From Flavobacteriaceae bacterium (GTDB lineage: Bacteria; Bacteroidota; Bacteroidia; Flavobacteriales; Flavobacteriaceae), in NCBI GenBank assembly GCA_002862645.1, contig PKDQ01000023.1:1-64000 (forward strand): a DNA stretch of 64,000 nucleotides, in the 5' to 3' direction. Positions 45,496 to 55,561 of the stretch are shown piece after piece. The notes under the pieces are model-generated. The model saw only the letters and a program-made list of their open reading frames with translations. It made no database searches and was not told where the DNA came from. Every line of letters starts with the position of its first letter. Positions within the stretch are counted from its first letter, which is position 1. The translations under genes and the position numbers were made by a program.

Positions 45496-45525
45496 TTGAC
45501 CTTGCTTAAAAATAGCCTACTTTTG
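45496..45525 (+). promoter_or_regulatory. Predicted promoter of tig
   Basis: TTG (45496-45498), a 19-base spacer and TACTTTTG (45518-45525): a full flavobacterial consensus, 11 bases before the tig ATG. Confidence 0.65.
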
Positions 45526-45536
45526 CCAGCTATTAA

Positions 45537-46859
45537 ATGAAAAAAATGAACGTAACGCGAAAAGACGTAGATGCACTAAATGCAGTGATTTCCGTTGATA
45601 TTAATCAAGAAGACGTAGCCCCCAAAGTGGAGCAAGTATTAAATGACTACCGCAAGCGCGCTGATATTCCCGGTTTTAGAAAAGGGAATGTGCCCATGGG
45701 AGTTATCAAAAAGCAATACGGCCAAGCTGTTATGGTTGATGAGGTAAACAAGATGTTACAATCGTCCCTGAACGACTTCCTCAATGAAGAAAAGATTTCT
45801 ATTTTAGGCAACCCATTACCCGTTCCTGTAGATAATATTGATTGGGATGCCGCCGCCTTTTCTTTTGATTTTGAACTGGGCTTGACGCCAGAAGTGGAGG
45901 TAAAACTTCCCAACCGAAAAGCAGTTACACGATATGAAATTCAAGCAGACGAAAAGTTTGTGAACGAACAATTGGTACGCCTTCAGAAACAATACGGCGC
46001 CATTGTTCCTACCAATGACGTAACTACTGATACAGAATTGACCGTTGGTGTTTCTTATGAGGGTAGTGCCGATCAAAAAAGTGCCACATTTACGGTCAGC
46101 GAGCTAAAAAGCAAGAAAGCCCTCAACGCCTTCAAAAAGGCTACGATTGGCGAAGTGGTTGAATTTTCAACCAAAGGCTTGTTTAAAGAAGAGCATGTAT
46201 TGCGTCGTGTAATGGAAACACTTCCAGAAAAAGCAGTAACACTTTCGCTTACCCTACAAGAGCGTAACAACCGCACTTTAGCCGATTTAGATCAAGATTT
46301 TTTTGATAAAGTATTTGGTAAAGATGCTGTGAAGTCTGCTACAGACTGTAAGGAAAAACTCAAAGCAGATGCCATGGGTCATTTTGAAACACAAGCCAAT
46401 CAAAAGTTTGTCAACGATATGACTGAACATTTGATTGACAACACCAAGTTTTCGCTGCCAGCAGCGTTCTTAAAAAAATGGATGCAAACAGTAGGTGAAA
46501 ACCCAATAACAGAAGAGGAAGCCGAAGCAGAATACGCCAAATCAGAACGTGGCTTACGCTACCAATTGATTGAATCAAAACTTATGCAAGAGCACAACCT
46601 TCAAATCACTAGAGAAGAAGTGGAAACATACGCTAAAGACTCGATTAAAAACCAAATGGTGCAATATGGTCGTACAGACATTCAGGATGAAGAACTCACA
46701 GAAATAGCAGGACGTATTTTGGGCAACCAAGAAGAAGTAAAACGCATGTCCGATCAAGTGATGAGTGAGAAAATGCGACAGTTGTTTTTGGAAAAAGGCA
46801 ACATCAAAGTCAAGAAACTATCTTATGACGACTTTATCAAACAAGCGTACAAAAAATAA
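45537..46859 (+). CDS. tig: Trigger factor
   Basis: 440-residue ribosome-associated chaperone. The N-terminal ribosome-binding domain includes PGFRKGNVP, a variant of the usual GFRxGxxP loop. A reduced PPIase-like domain lies at about 155-240, and the helical C-terminal chaperone arms follow to KLSYDDFIKQAYKK. It precedes clpP and clpX on the same strand, the common tig-clpP-clpX arrangement. Confidence 0.93.
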   Translation: MKKMNVTRKDVDALNAVISVDINQEDVAPKVEQVLNDYRKRADIPGFRKGNVPMGVIKKQYGQAVMVDEVNKMLQSSLNDFLNEEKISILGNPLPVPVDNIDWDAAAFSFDFELGLTPEVEVKLPNRKAVTRYEIQADEKFVNEQLVRLQKQYGAIVPTNDVTTDTELTVGVSYEGSADQKSATFTVSELKSKKALNAFKKATIGEVVEFSTKGLFKEEHVLRRVMETLPEKAVTLSLTLQERNNRTLADLDQDFFDKVFGKDAVKSATDCKEKLKADAMGHFETQANQKFVNDMTEHLIDNTKFSLPAAFLKKWMQTVGENPITEEEAEAEYAKSERGLRYQLIESKLMQEHNLQITREEVETYAKDSIKNQMVQYGRTDIQDEELTEIAGRILGNQEEVKRMSDQVMSEKMRQLFLEKGNIKVKKLSYDDFIKQAYKK

Positions 46860-46888
46860 TCGCTATATTTAACTTAGAACTTTAGGAC

Positions 46889-47548
46889 ATGGATTACGGA
46901 AAAGAATTTAAAAAGTACGCTACCAAGCATCACGGGATAAACTCTATGTATTACGATGAATTGGTCAGTAGCCTAACGCCTTATATCATTGAGGAGCGTC
47001 AATTGAATGTGGCCCAAATGGACGTATTTTCACGTCTGATGATGGACCGTATTATTTTTCTTGGAACAGGCATTAACGACAGCGTTGCGAATATCATTCA
47101 GGCGCAATTGCTGTTTTTAGAAAGCACCGATAAAACTAAAGATATCCAAATTTACATCAACTCCCCTGGGGGTAGTGTATATGCCGGTTTGGGGATCTAT
47201 GATACCATGCAGTTTATTAATCCTGACGTAGCTACCATTTGTACGGGGATTGCTGCCTCAATGGCGGCTGTATTATTGTGCGCTGGACAAGACGGAAAAC
47301 GCTCGGGCCTGCCTCACTCACGTGTGATGATCCACCAGCCACTAGGTGGTGCACAAGGACAAGCATCTGACATTGAAATTACAGCTCGTGAGATCTTAAA
47401 GCTTAAAAAAGAATTGTACGAAATCATTGCCAAGCACAGTAACCAAACGTATGATAAGGTCTATGAAGACTCTGACCGTGATTACTGGATGAAGGCCTTA
47501 GAAGCCAAGGAATATGGCATGATCGACGAGGTATTAACAAGAAACTAG
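46889..47548 (+). CDS. clpP: ATP-dependent Clp protease proteolytic subunit
   Basis: 219-residue serine peptidase that forms the tetradecameric Clp barrel. The catalytic Ser is in GIAASMAAV, the His in HSRVMIHQPLGG, and the Asp in the SDRDYWM region. The N-terminal segment with IFLGTGINDSVAN is also conserved. Its stop directly abuts the clpX ATG. Confidence 0.95.
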   Translation: MDYGKEFKKYATKHHGINSMYYDELVSSLTPYIIEERQLNVAQMDVFSRLMMDRIIFLGTGINDSVANIIQAQLLFLESTDKTKDIQIYINSPGGSVYAGLGIYDTMQFINPDVATICTGIAASMAAVLLCAGQDGKRSGLPHSRVMIHQPLGGAQGQASDIEITAREILKLKKELYEIIAKHSNQTYDKVYEDSDRDYWMKALEAKEYGMIDEVLTRN

Positions 47549-48775
47549 ATGGAGGAAGAATTGAATTGTTCTTTTTGTGGACGCAAAAAAGCCGAGACCA
47601 AACTTTTGGTCGCAGGACTAAATGCGCACATTTGCGAACGCTGTGTTGACCAAGCTGTTGGCATTATTCAAGAAGAAACCACGCATTCCGAAAACACGCC
47701 CAATAAAGCGGATTTTTTACTTAAAAAACCCAAGCAAATCAAAGCCTTTTTGGACGATTATGTCATTGGGCAGGAGCATGCCAAAAAAGTACTTTCTGTT
47801 GCGGTATACAACCATTACAAACGACTCAACCAAAACGCTCATAACGACGTAGAAATTGAAAAAAGCAATATTATTATTGCTGGCCGTACAGGAACGGGCA
47901 AAACACTATTGGCCAAGACCATTGCCAAGATGCTGCAAGTGCCTATTGCCATTGTTGACGCAACCGTACTTACTGAAGCAGGTTATGTGGGTGAAGATGT
48001 AGAAAGTATTTTAACACGATTGCTTCAAGCTGCTGATTACGATCAGCAGAAAGCGGAGCGTGGTATTGTTTTTATCGATGAGATTGATAAGATTACTCGT
48101 AAAAGCGACAACCCTTCCATAACACGCGATGTTTCTGGAGAGGGTGTTCAGCAAGCGCTTTTAAAATTACTTGAAGGGACTGTGGTTAACGTACCACCCA
48201 AAGGTGGCCGTAAACATCCCGATCAAAAGTTTGTCGAAATCAATACCGAGCACATATTGTTTATTGCTGGAGGGGCATTTGATGGAGTTGAGCGCCATAT
48301 TGCCAAACGCATGAATATGCAAGCGGTAGGTTACAGCACTGCAGCCAAGCGCAAATCGGTTATGGAAGAGGACTTGCTGGCACATATCACACCATCAGAC
48401 CTCAAGGACTTTGGACTTATACCTGAAATTATTGGACGTCTTCCTGTGCTTACCCACATGAATCCATTGGATGAAAAAGCGCTGCGAGAAATATTAACGG
48501 CTCCTAAAAATGCATTGGTAAAACAGTATCAACATCTTTTTGATTTGGATGGAGTTGCGTTGACTTTTACGCCAACAGCTCTGGACTTTATTGTGGACCA
48601 AGCGGTACAGTATGCTTTGGGCGCAAGAGGACTGCGTTCCTTGTGTGAGGCCATCCTTACGGACGCCATGTATGAACTTCCCAGCACCAACACTACTGAG
48701 CTGAAAATCACCAAACGCTATGCCGAAAATAAATTGAGCGTTGTTCAAGTCAATCAGCTTAAGGCGGCTTCTTAA
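47549..48775 (+). CDS. clpX: ATP-dependent Clp protease ATP-binding subunit ClpX
   Basis: 408-residue AAA+ unfoldase that feeds ClpP. The N-terminal zinc-binding domain has CSFCGRKK...[10 protein letters not shown]. Walker A is [11 protein letters not shown], where the usual GPTGTGKT proline is Arg. Walker B is GIVFIDEID, the GYVGEDVES pore-loop region follows, and sensor-2 lies in YALGARGLR. It starts immediately after clpP. Confidence 0.95.
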   Translation: MEEELNCSFCGRKKAETKLLVAGLNAHICERCVDQAVGIIQEETTHSENTPNKADFLLKKPKQIKAFLDDYVIGQEHAKKVLSVAVYNHYKRLNQNAHNDVEIEKSNIIIAGRTGTGKTLLAKTIAKMLQVPIAIVDATVLTEAGYVGEDVESILTRLLQAADYDQQKAERGIVFIDEIDKITRKSDNPSITRDVSGEGVQQALLKLLEGTVVNVPPKGGRKHPDQKFVEINTEHILFIAGGAFDGVERHIAKRMNMQAVGYSTAAKRKSVMEEDLLAHITPSDLKDFGLIPEIIGRLPVLTHMNPLDEKALREILTAPKNALVKQYQHLFDLDGVALTFTPTALDFIVDQAVQYALGARGLRSLCEAILTDAMYELPSTNTTELKITKRYAENKLSVVQVNQLKAAS

Positions 48776-48859
48776 CATAAAGCCAATTAGACTTTCCTTA
48801 CACTAAAACTCGCCACGGGCATACAGCTGTCTTTTAGTAAAAAGTATTTAATTGCCTGA

Positions 48860-50371
48860 CTAAACTTGCCCCAGCAACTCATCCAAATACTCACGAGTGT
48901 TAGATAGTCGTGGCACTTTGTGCTGGCCTCCAATTTTTCCTTTTTGCTTGAGCCATTTGTAAAAGGTTTTAGGCTTGGCAATATGTAACTTAAGTGGCAT
49001 AAGCGTTATGTTTTTATAGCGCTTGGCCTCGTAGTCTGAGTTTAGGGCTTGCAACTGCTTGTCCAAATCTTCGGCAAAAGCAGCAGCATCTTTTGGTGGT
49101 GTCTTAAATTCTATTAGCCACTCGTGCCCGCCCTTTTCTGAGCCTTCCATAAAAATGGGTGCGGCCGTATAATCCACCAATTGCACATGGTGACGTTGGC
49201 ACACCAACTCAAGTGCTTTATTTGCATTTTCGATCACCAGCTCCTCCCCAAATACATTGATAAAGTGTTTGGTTCTGCCCGTTATTTTAAAACGATAAGG
49301 CACAATGGAGGTAAAGCGAATGGTATCGCCAATGTGATAGCGCCACAGCCCCGCATTGGTAGAAATAATCACGGCATATTGGGTGCCGACCACTACGTCA
49401 GATAATGGGATTACTTTTTCGTCTGGAGTACCATAGTTTTTCATATCTATAAATTCATAGAAAATTCCATAGTCAAGCATCAGCAATAGCTCGTCAGAAT
49501 TCAGTTGGTCTTGCACCCCAAAAAAGCCTTCTGATGCATTGTACAGCTCAACATAATAAATAGCATCACTTGGCAGTAGGGCTTTATACTGCTCTTTGTA
49601 GGGCATAAAGTTTACGCCCCCGTGAAAATATACTTCCATATTAGGCCATACATCCAAAATGTTATCTCGTCCAGTTTCTGCCAATACCTTTTGCAGCAGT
49701 ACCAACATCCATGAAGGAACGCCTGCCATACTACGAATATCTTCTCTTAAAGTTTCATCTACAATAGCTTTTATTTTGGTTTCCCACTCCGCCATGAGGG
49801 ATACTTTTTGACTTGGAGCACTTACCATTTCCGCCCAAAGGGGTAGATTATCGATCATGATAGCCGACAAATCGCCAAAATAAGAGTTGTTTTCTTCATA
49901 AATTTCTTTGCTGCCACCCAAGCGCAATGCTTTGCCTTGAAATACACTTGACTGTTCGTTGTTTTTAAAATAGAGACTCACCATGTCTTTGCCTCCCTTA
50001 AAGTGACAGTCTTCTAAAGATTCATCTGAGATAGGAATAAACTTGCTTTTGGCATTGGTCGTACCGCTCGATTTGGCGTACCATTTGATAGGTGTAGGCC
50101 AAAATATATTTTGCTCCCCTCGCCGGCAGCGTTCAATCATGGGTGCTATTTCTTCATAGGTGCGTACTGGAACTTGGTTAGCAAAGTCTTCATATTGGTG
50201 TATATCTGCAAAGCCAAACTGCTTACCGACTTCTGTTTTTTTTGCCGTTTGCAACAAGCTCGTCAGTTCATCACGCTGGACTTCGTTGGGATATTTGATG
50301 AAAAGCTCAATGTCATGAACCCTTTTTTTAAGAAGCCATGAAACAACAGTATGTAGTAGTGGTATTGCCAT
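48860..50371 (-). CDS. GH3 family acyl-adenylating protein
   Basis: 503-residue bacterial member of the GH3 (auxin-responsive promoter) family, an ANL-type acyl-acid amido synthetase fold. The ATP-binding signature is AKSSGTTNAKSKFIP, followed by YNASEGFFGVQ and the YRIGDTIRF-like segment YHIGDTIRF. Plant enzymes conjugate jasmonate or auxin to amino acids; bacterial substrates are not established. Divergent from the DUF2797 gene with a 32-base gap, so the promoters must overlap. Confidence 0.82.
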   Translation of the reverse strand: MAIPLLHTVVSWLLKKRVHDIELFIKYPNEVQRDELTSLLQTAKKTEVGKQFGFADIHQYEDFANQVPVRTYEEIAPMIERCRRGEQNIFWPTPIKWYAKSSGTTNAKSKFIPISDESLEDCHFKGGKDMVSLYFKNNEQSSVFQGKALRLGGSKEIYEENNSYFGDLSAIMIDNLPLWAEMVSAPSQKVSLMAEWETKIKAIVDETLREDIRSMAGVPSWMLVLLQKVLAETGRDNILDVWPNMEVYFHGGVNFMPYKEQYKALLPSDAIYYVELYNASEGFFGVQDQLNSDELLLMLDYGIFYEFIDMKNYGTPDEKVIPLSDVVVGTQYAVIISTNAGLWRYHIGDTIRFTSIVPYRFKITGRTKHFINVFGEELVIENANKALELVCQRHHVQLVDYTAAPIFMEGSEKGGHEWLIEFKTPPKDAAAFAEDLDKQLQALNSDYEAKRYKNITLMPLKLHIAKPKTFYKWLKQKGKIGGQHKVPRLSNTREYLDELLGQV

Positions 50372-50403
50372 TTTGGGTATATTGTTGAACGAAAATACAA
50401 ATT

Positions 50404-51192
50404 ATGTTTCAAGGTGTACTGACCAAAATGCAAACGGAATTTAAAAGCCCCATAGACTACTACTTGGCCTTTAAAGATTCCTTTGTTCATGTCAACCGTT
50501 TTTTAGAAAAAGAAGTACATATTGTTCACACAGGCACCCAGTGCCTTAATTGCTCACAGCCTAAAGAAATTTTTCGTCAGGGGTTTTGCAAGTCTTGTTT
50601 TTTTGAAACACCAAGTGCTGGAGAATGGATCATGAAACCTGAGCTCAGCAAAGCCCACTTGGGCATTGAAGATCGGGATTTGGTATACGAGCGAAAGGTG
50701 CAATTGCAACCTCACATTGTTTATTTTGCTGTTTCGAGTGGACTTAAAGTGGGCGTAACACGTGATACCCAAGTGCCTACTCGTTGGATTGACCAAGGGG
50801 CTCACCAAGCCCTTCCCATTGTGGAGGTCCCCAACCGCTATTTAGCAGGCATAACAGAGGTGGCATTAAAAGCCTATTTCAATGATAAAACAAACTGGCG
50901 TATCATGCTACAAAACAAAGGAGAGGCTTTGGATTTGGTAGCCGAGCGAGCCGCCTGTATTGCCAAATTACCATCTGAAGTACAGCCTTATGTAGTGCAG
51001 GACTCGCCCATATTTATTGACTTTCCCGTAGCTCGTTTTCCCGAAAAAGTCAAAAGCTTAGGCCTTACCAAAACCCCTGAATACTCGGGAGTGCTTAAGG
51101 GGATTAAAGGCCAGTATTGGATTTTTGAAGACGATACGGTTTGGAATGTACGGGGGCATGAAGGGCACGTAGTTGACATTTCATTGCACTAA
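50404..51192 (+). CDS. DUF2797 family protein
   Basis: 262-residue DUF2797 protein. An N-terminal zinc-knuckle pattern CLNCSQPKEIFRQGFCKSCF (about 48-67) is followed by a central part (VYFAVSSGLKVGVTRDTQVPTRWIDQGAHQA) that recalls the GIY-YIG nuclease fold. Function is unknown. The stop codon is interlocked with the rluF stop in CTAA (51189-51192). Confidence 0.8.
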   Translation: MFQGVLTKMQTEFKSPIDYYLAFKDSFVHVNRFLEKEVHIVHTGTQCLNCSQPKEIFRQGFCKSCFFETPSAGEWIMKPELSKAHLGIEDRDLVYERKVQLQPHIVYFAVSSGLKVGVTRDTQVPTRWIDQGAHQALPIVEVPNRYLAGITEVALKAYFNDKTNWRIMLQNKGEALDLVAERAACIAKLPSEVQPYVVQDSPIFIDFPVARFPEKVKSLGLTKTPEYSGVLKGIKGQYWIFEDDTVWNVRGHEGHVVDISLH

Positions 51193-51914
51193 CCATCATA
51201 GGTTTTTTTTGATGCTGCAATCAGTCGGTTGATTTCCGCCAACTCTTTGGTGGTCAGGTCGCGCCACTTTCCCTTGCCAACATCTAGGGTTACGTTCATG
51301 ATACGTACTCTTTTTAGGCGTACCACACGGTAGCCCAAACACTCACACATACGTCTGATTTGTCTATTAAGTCCTTGGGTGAGGATGATGCGAAATTCAC
51401 GCTCATGTGTTTGCTTAACCACACAAGGCCTTGTGACCGTATCAAGTATGGGAACGCCTTTACCCATTTTATCCACAAAGTTTTTGGTGATGGGTTTGTT
51501 AACCGTCACCACATATTCCTTTTCGTGGTTGTTGCGCGAACGTAAGATTTTATTGACGATATCTCCGTCATTGGTTAAAAAAATAAGTCCTTCCGAGGGT
51601 TTGTCCAAACGCCCTACAGGGAATATACGGTTTGGGTAATTTATGTAGTCAATGATGTTGTCTTTTTCCACTTTGGTATCTGTTGTACAAACAATACCTA
51701 CTGGCTTATTAAAAGCAATATAGACTGGCTTTTCAGTCTTTTTACCCACCTTTTCGCCGTCAACGGCTACTTGGTCTTGGGGACTTACTTTCATGCCCAT
51801 TTCTACGGGCTTTCCATTAACGGTAATGCGCCCTTGCTCAATCAGTTTATCTGCAGCGCGACGGGAGCAAAAACCAATCTCACTTAGGAATTTATTAATG
51901 CGAACAGCTTCCAT
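51189..51914 (-). CDS. rluF: 23S rRNA pseudouridine synthase, RluF/RluB type
   Basis: 241-residue pseudouridine synthase. The N-terminal S4 RNA-binding domain (about 4-60, INKFLSEIGFCSRRAADKLI) is followed by the RsuA/RluB/E/F catalytic domain with the catalytic Asp in GRLDKPSEGL and the GLNRQIRRMCE motif. RluF modifies U2604 of 23S rRNA in E. coli; the exact target here is not certain. One base separates it from the upstream transporter gene. Confidence 0.9.
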   Translation of the reverse strand: MEAVRINKFLSEIGFCSRRAADKLIEQGRITVNGKPVEMGMKVSPQDQVAVDGEKVGKKTEKPVYIAFNKPVGIVCTTDTKVEKDNIIDYINYPNRIFPVGRLDKPSEGLIFLTNDGDIVNKILRSRNNHEKEYVVTVNKPITKNFVDKMGKGVPILDTVTRPCVVKQTHEREFRIILTQGLNRQIRRMCECLGYRVVRLKRVRIMNVTLDVGKGKWRDLTTKELAEINRLIAASKKTYDG

Positions 51915-51915
51915 A

Positions 51916-52611
51916 TCAATCTAGATGAATTTCTTCCCCTACTTTAAGATCAAAACGGCGACGAATCAGCCAAACAAAAAAATACAAGAAAGGGGTATCT
52001 ATGGCGGCTACTAAAACTTTAAAAATTATACTAGACACCACCAATCCCCAAAACAGTTCCCAGGGCAATACTTGAAACGAGCATAAAAGCAAAATAACTG
52101 TGGTGGAATCGATAATTTGTGAACTAAAGGTGGAGAAGTTATTGCGCAGCCATAAATGTTTACCTTGTGTAAGGTTCTTCCAATAGTGATAGATGCGAAT
52201 GTCTACAAACTGCGCCGATAGGTAAGCTATCATGGAAGCCAATACCGCCAAGGGCGATAAGGCAAATACCCTATGGAACGTAGCATCATCTATAGGGGAA
52301 CTATCAATGGCGGGTACAACCCCAGCCAACAATAGAATCCCAATCGAAAAAAAGGATGCAAATATGCCAGCCACTACTACTTGATTGGCACTTTTTTTGC
52401 CAAAAATTTCGGAAATAATATCTGTGATTAAAAAGGTGATGGGGTAGGGCAGTATGCCTACAGATAATTCAAAGATGGGCATTCCAAGGACTTCCCAATC
52501 AAAAGGACGCCAATAAAAAAACTTCTGAAAAATCAGATTAGAGACCACCAATGAGGTGATGAATAAGGCGGCCAAATATAAATAAAGCTTTCGTGCAGCT
52601 GGCCTATGCAT
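51916..52611 (-). CDS. Queuosine precursor transporter (VUT/YhhQ family)
   Basis: 231-residue integral membrane protein of the COG1738/YhhQ family with about six hydrophobic segments. The family signature PYPITFLITDIISEIFGKKSANQVV is present near residues 55-80. E. coli YhhQ imports queuosine precursors such as preQ0/preQ1. Located between sppA (abutting) and rluF (1-base gap), so the three are one operon, two of them linked to RNA modification. Confidence 0.88.
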   Translation of the reverse strand: MHRPAARKLYLYLAALFITSLVVSNLIFQKFFYWRPFDWEVLGMPIFELSVGILPYPITFLITDIISEIFGKKSANQVVVAGIFASFFSIGILLLAGVVPAIDSSPIDDATFHRVFALSPLAVLASMIAYLSAQFVDIRIYHYWKNLTQGKHLWLRNNFSTFSSQIIDSTTVILLLCSFQVLPWELFWGLVVSSIIFKVLVAAIDTPFLYFFVWLIRRRFDLKVGEEIHLD

Positions 52612-54366
52612 CTAGTTCACATTTAGTGTGTAGGGTAGGCGTGCTTGAATTTGATTTGCAGGGTTTTCTAAGGCTTCTATACCCTGGGTCCACAAGGAAA
52701 TTTCAGGAGGCAATTGGGTTCTTAATTTCCCAAAAGGCCCGCCAAGAAGTCCTTCTAATATACTTTCTAAATCGTCGTCAAATTTAGGATATGTGGTTAG
52801 TCTGTAGTCTTCGATTTCGGCAAGTGCAGCTGCTCGTTCCAAGGCGAGGTCAAGACCACCAAGATGATCTACCAACCCAATGGCATTAGCTTCTACTCCA
52901 GACCAAACGCGACCTTGTGCAATTTTATGTACCTCTTCTTTGGTCATGCCTCGACCTTCGGCAACACGCGTTAAAAAGGTTTGGTAAACTTGGTTGATGC
53001 CTGCTTTGATTTCGTTTCTCGTGCTGTTGTTCAAGCGTTCAAAAGGCGAATACTGCAGTGCTTGTTTGTTGGTGGTAACTTGCTCTGCATTGATGCCCCA
53101 ACGCTTTGACAAACGATTGATATTGGGCAAAACCCCCAAAACCCCAATAGATCCCGTAATAGTTGTGGGTTCTGCGACAATTTCGTGAGCATTTGCAGCG
53201 ATATAATAACCTCCTGAGGCGGCCACATTACCCATAGAAACCACCACTTTCTTTGTTTCTTTTAGGTGTTCTATTTCCTCCCAAATAAGCTCAGAAGCCA
53301 AAGCGCTTCCACCAGGTGAGTTTATACGCAGCACAACCGCTTTAATATTTTTCTTTTTGCCAATCTTCTTAAGGGCTTTAATCATTTTTTCTTGCCCAAT
53401 CATTTCTGTTCCACCCTCACCGTAAATAATTTCACCTTGAGCGTATAACACAGCAATGCGGTTGCTGCCTTTACCTTCTTTGCGACCGGCAATGCTCATG
53501 TAATCAACGAAATTGGTCGTTTCCACTTCATCATCATCAAAACGCGATGTTAGTTTTTCTTTATAACTTCGTCTTGTGGTAATTCCGTCTATAAGTGATG
53601 AGGAAATGGCTTTTTGTGCATTTGCACCTGCAAGGTTGTCGGCATGTGTATCGAGAATTTTTTCAGACAAACCTCTACTTGTGGCAATATCTCCCAATAA
53701 TGTATCCCATATATCATCCATATAAGACTGAATTTGGGTGCGGTTTTCCTTACTCATATAATCGTTAAGAAAAGGTTCAACAGCACTTTTGTATTTGCCA
53801 CTTCGAATGACCTCCATACTTATTCCGGACTTTTCTTGGGCAGATTTGTAGTATAGAATTTCAGCGCTTAACCCACGAAAGTCAACACTGCCCTCTGGGT
53901 GCAGAAAAATAGAGTCTGCAACAGATGCGAGATAATAATCTAATTGGCTGTAGTAGTCTGCGTAGGCATAAATAAATTTACCACTTTCTTTAAATGCCAC
54001 TAAGGCTTTTCTGAGCGTGTGCATGTTTGAAATCCCACCCATTGCAGAGATGTTTTGAATGCTAATTCCAGATACAAGATCGTCTTTTGCTGCGTTTTCA
54101 ATTGCAGGAATTATGTTATTTAATCCATAGGCTTCAGGATCTATTTCCAAAGCGCTTGCAAAAGAAAAGCTTTGTGGCTCTCGGTCTTGAATCGGTAACC
54201 CCATATCAAACTCCAAAACCGTATTTTTTTCTAATTCGACGGCATCTCCCTCTTCGTCCATAAGGGCAACTGATCCTGCCAAAAAGACGAGCATAAAAAC
54301 AAAAAGTAGACCAAGCGCGATAAAGGTCCCAATAGCTGAACTGATAAGATTTTTAAAGAAACTCAT
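52612..54366 (-). CDS. sppA: Signal peptide peptidase SppA, 67K type
   Basis: 584-residue membrane-anchored serine peptidase that clears cleaved signal peptides. An N-terminal transmembrane segment (about 8-35) is followed by two tandem SppA/ClpP-like domains. The catalytic Ser is in NVAASGGYYIA in the second domain, and the catalytic Lys in the first domain region (RSGKYKSAVEPF). The stop abuts the start of the transporter gene. Confidence 0.92.
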   Translation of the reverse strand: MSFFKNLISSAIGTFIALGLLFVFMLVFLAGSVALMDEEGDAVELEKNTVLEFDMGLPIQDREPQSFSFASALEIDPEAYGLNNIIPAIENAAKDDLVSGISIQNISAMGGISNMHTLRKALVAFKESGKFIYAYADYYSQLDYYLASVADSIFLHPEGSVDFRGLSAEILYYKSAQEKSGISMEVIRSGKYKSAVEPFLNDYMSKENRTQIQSYMDDIWDTLLGDIATSRGLSEKILDTHADNLAGANAQKAISSSLIDGITTRRSYKEKLTSRFDDDEVETTNFVDYMSIAGRKEGKGSNRIAVLYAQGEIIYGEGGTEMIGQEKMIKALKKIGKKKNIKAVVLRINSPGGSALASELIWEEIEHLKETKKVVVSMGNVAASGGYYIAANAHEIVAEPTTITGSIGVLGVLPNINRLSKRWGINAEQVTTNKQALQYSPFERLNNSTRNEIKAGINQVYQTFLTRVAEGRGMTKEEVHKIAQGRVWSGVEANAIGLVDHLGGLDLALERAAALAEIEDYRLTTYPKFDDDLESILEGLLGGPFGKLRTQLPPEISLWTQGIEALENPANQIQARLPYTLNVN

Positions 54367-54427
54367 AATTTTAATGGTATTTTCTCAAAGATACATGTTT
54401 CACAATTCTTTTCATCATTTTTGTAGT

Positions 54428-55561
54428 ATGTCAATTGTTTACATTTCTATTGGGAGTAATATGAGCGATCGCTTTGGATATTTGCAGCAGGGCGTAGATG
54501 CAGCCTCAGTTTTGGGCGATATTGTAGGACTTTCCTCGGTTGTAGAAACCCCCGCCATTGGCTTTGAAGGCAGCCCCTTTTTAAACGCCTGCTTTGCTGT
54601 AGAAACAGCACTTGCCCCTGCTGTGGTTATGCAAAAGCTTCTCGAAATTGAGCAGTCACATGGAAGGTCTCGTAAGCCAGGAAAAGGCTATCAAAACCGA
54701 ACCTTGGATTTGGATATGATTTTTTACGATGATTTTGAAATAGATACTCCACAACTCAAAGTGCCGCACCCAGCTATGGCACAAAGACGATTTGTGCTAC
54801 AGCCGCTTTCTGAAATTGCGCCCAACAAGCAGCATCCGCATTACCAAAAATCAACTCAAGCACTGCTGGAAGCATGTGAAGATAACACACTGCTCAGCCT
54901 TCACGAGATGCAACTGCGGCACCCCATTTATGCGCCACTAAGTTCGCATACGTTTATCTGTGTGGAAGGAATTATTGGGTGTGGAAAAACAACCCTGACA
55001 AAAATGTTGGCGAAAAAGCTGGGTTATAAAACCATTGAAGAACGATTTGCAGAAAACCCATTTTTACCCAAATTTTATAGGAATCCAAAACGGTATGCCT
55101 TCCCGTTGGAATTGTCGTTTCTTGCCGATCGATTTAACCAAATAAATGACGAATCTGAACAACTGGATTTATTTCAGTCAGGGTTTGTGGCAGACTACCA
55201 CATAAGCAAGTCGCTGGTATTTGCCCGAAACACCCTAAACGAAGACGAGTATCCTCTTTTTCATCAATTGTATGCGTTGATGTCTAAGAGTGCTAACCGG
55301 CCCACCCTTTGCATATATCTTCGTCTAACACCCGAGCGAGCCCAGGCCAATATCAAAAAAAGAGGAAGGAGCTATGAACAAAATATCGGAACAGATTATT
55401 TGGAAAAATTAGCCAAAGGATACGATCAGCACCTTCCGTTTTTACAACAACGCATGCAAGTAGTGTCGGTAGATATTACTGATTTGGATTTTGTATTAAA
55501 TCCCGAGGACTTGGTTAACTTGTTAGCAAATATCAATGCGCAGCTGGGCGCAGCTGGATAA
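54428..55561 (+). CDS. folK: FolK - deoxynucleoside kinase fusion
   Basis: 377-residue two-domain protein. Residues about 1-160 are 2-amino-4-hydroxy-6-hydroxymethyldihydropteridine pyrophosphokinase (YISIGSNMSDR, NRTLDLDMIFYDD, PHPAMAQRRFVL). Residues about 172-377 are a dCK/dGK-type deoxynucleoside kinase with P-loop EGIIGCGKTT and the arginine-rich YLRLTPERAQANIKKRGR lid. Folate synthesis and nucleoside salvage are thus fused; the same fusion occurs in other Bacteroidota. The ATG at 54428 gives the normal FolK start; the longer frame to 54374 is not favoured. The last 29 bases overlap the opposite TrmH gene. Confidence 0.9.
   Translation: MSIVYISIGSNMSDRFGYLQQGVDAASVLGDIVGLSSVVETPAIGFEGSPFLNACFAVETALAPAVVMQKLLEIEQSHGRSRKPGKGYQNRTLDLDMIFYDDFEIDTPQLKVPHPAMAQRRFVLQPLSEIAPNKQHPHYQKSTQALLEACEDNTLLSLHEMQLRHPIYAPLSSHTFICVEGIIGCGKTTLTKMLAKKLGYKTIEERFAENPFLPKFYRNPKRYAFPLELSFLADRFNQINDESEQLDLFQSGFVADYHISKSLVFARNTLNEDEYPLFHQLYALMSKSANRPTLCIYLRLTPERAQANIKKRGRSYEQNIGTDYLEKLAKGYDQHLPFLQQRMQVVSVDITDLDFVLNPEDLVNLLANINAQLGAAG

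Noticed and set aside
47870-47905. ClpX Walker A with Arg in place of the usual Pro (GRTGTGKT) as a sign of inactivity
   Set aside because: The GxxxxGKT consensus is intact and every other AAA+ motif is present, so this is only a mild variation.
48787-48981. Short minus-strand frame downstream of the GH3-family gene
   Set aside because: It overlaps the GH3 3' end in another frame and has no start context or recognisable features.
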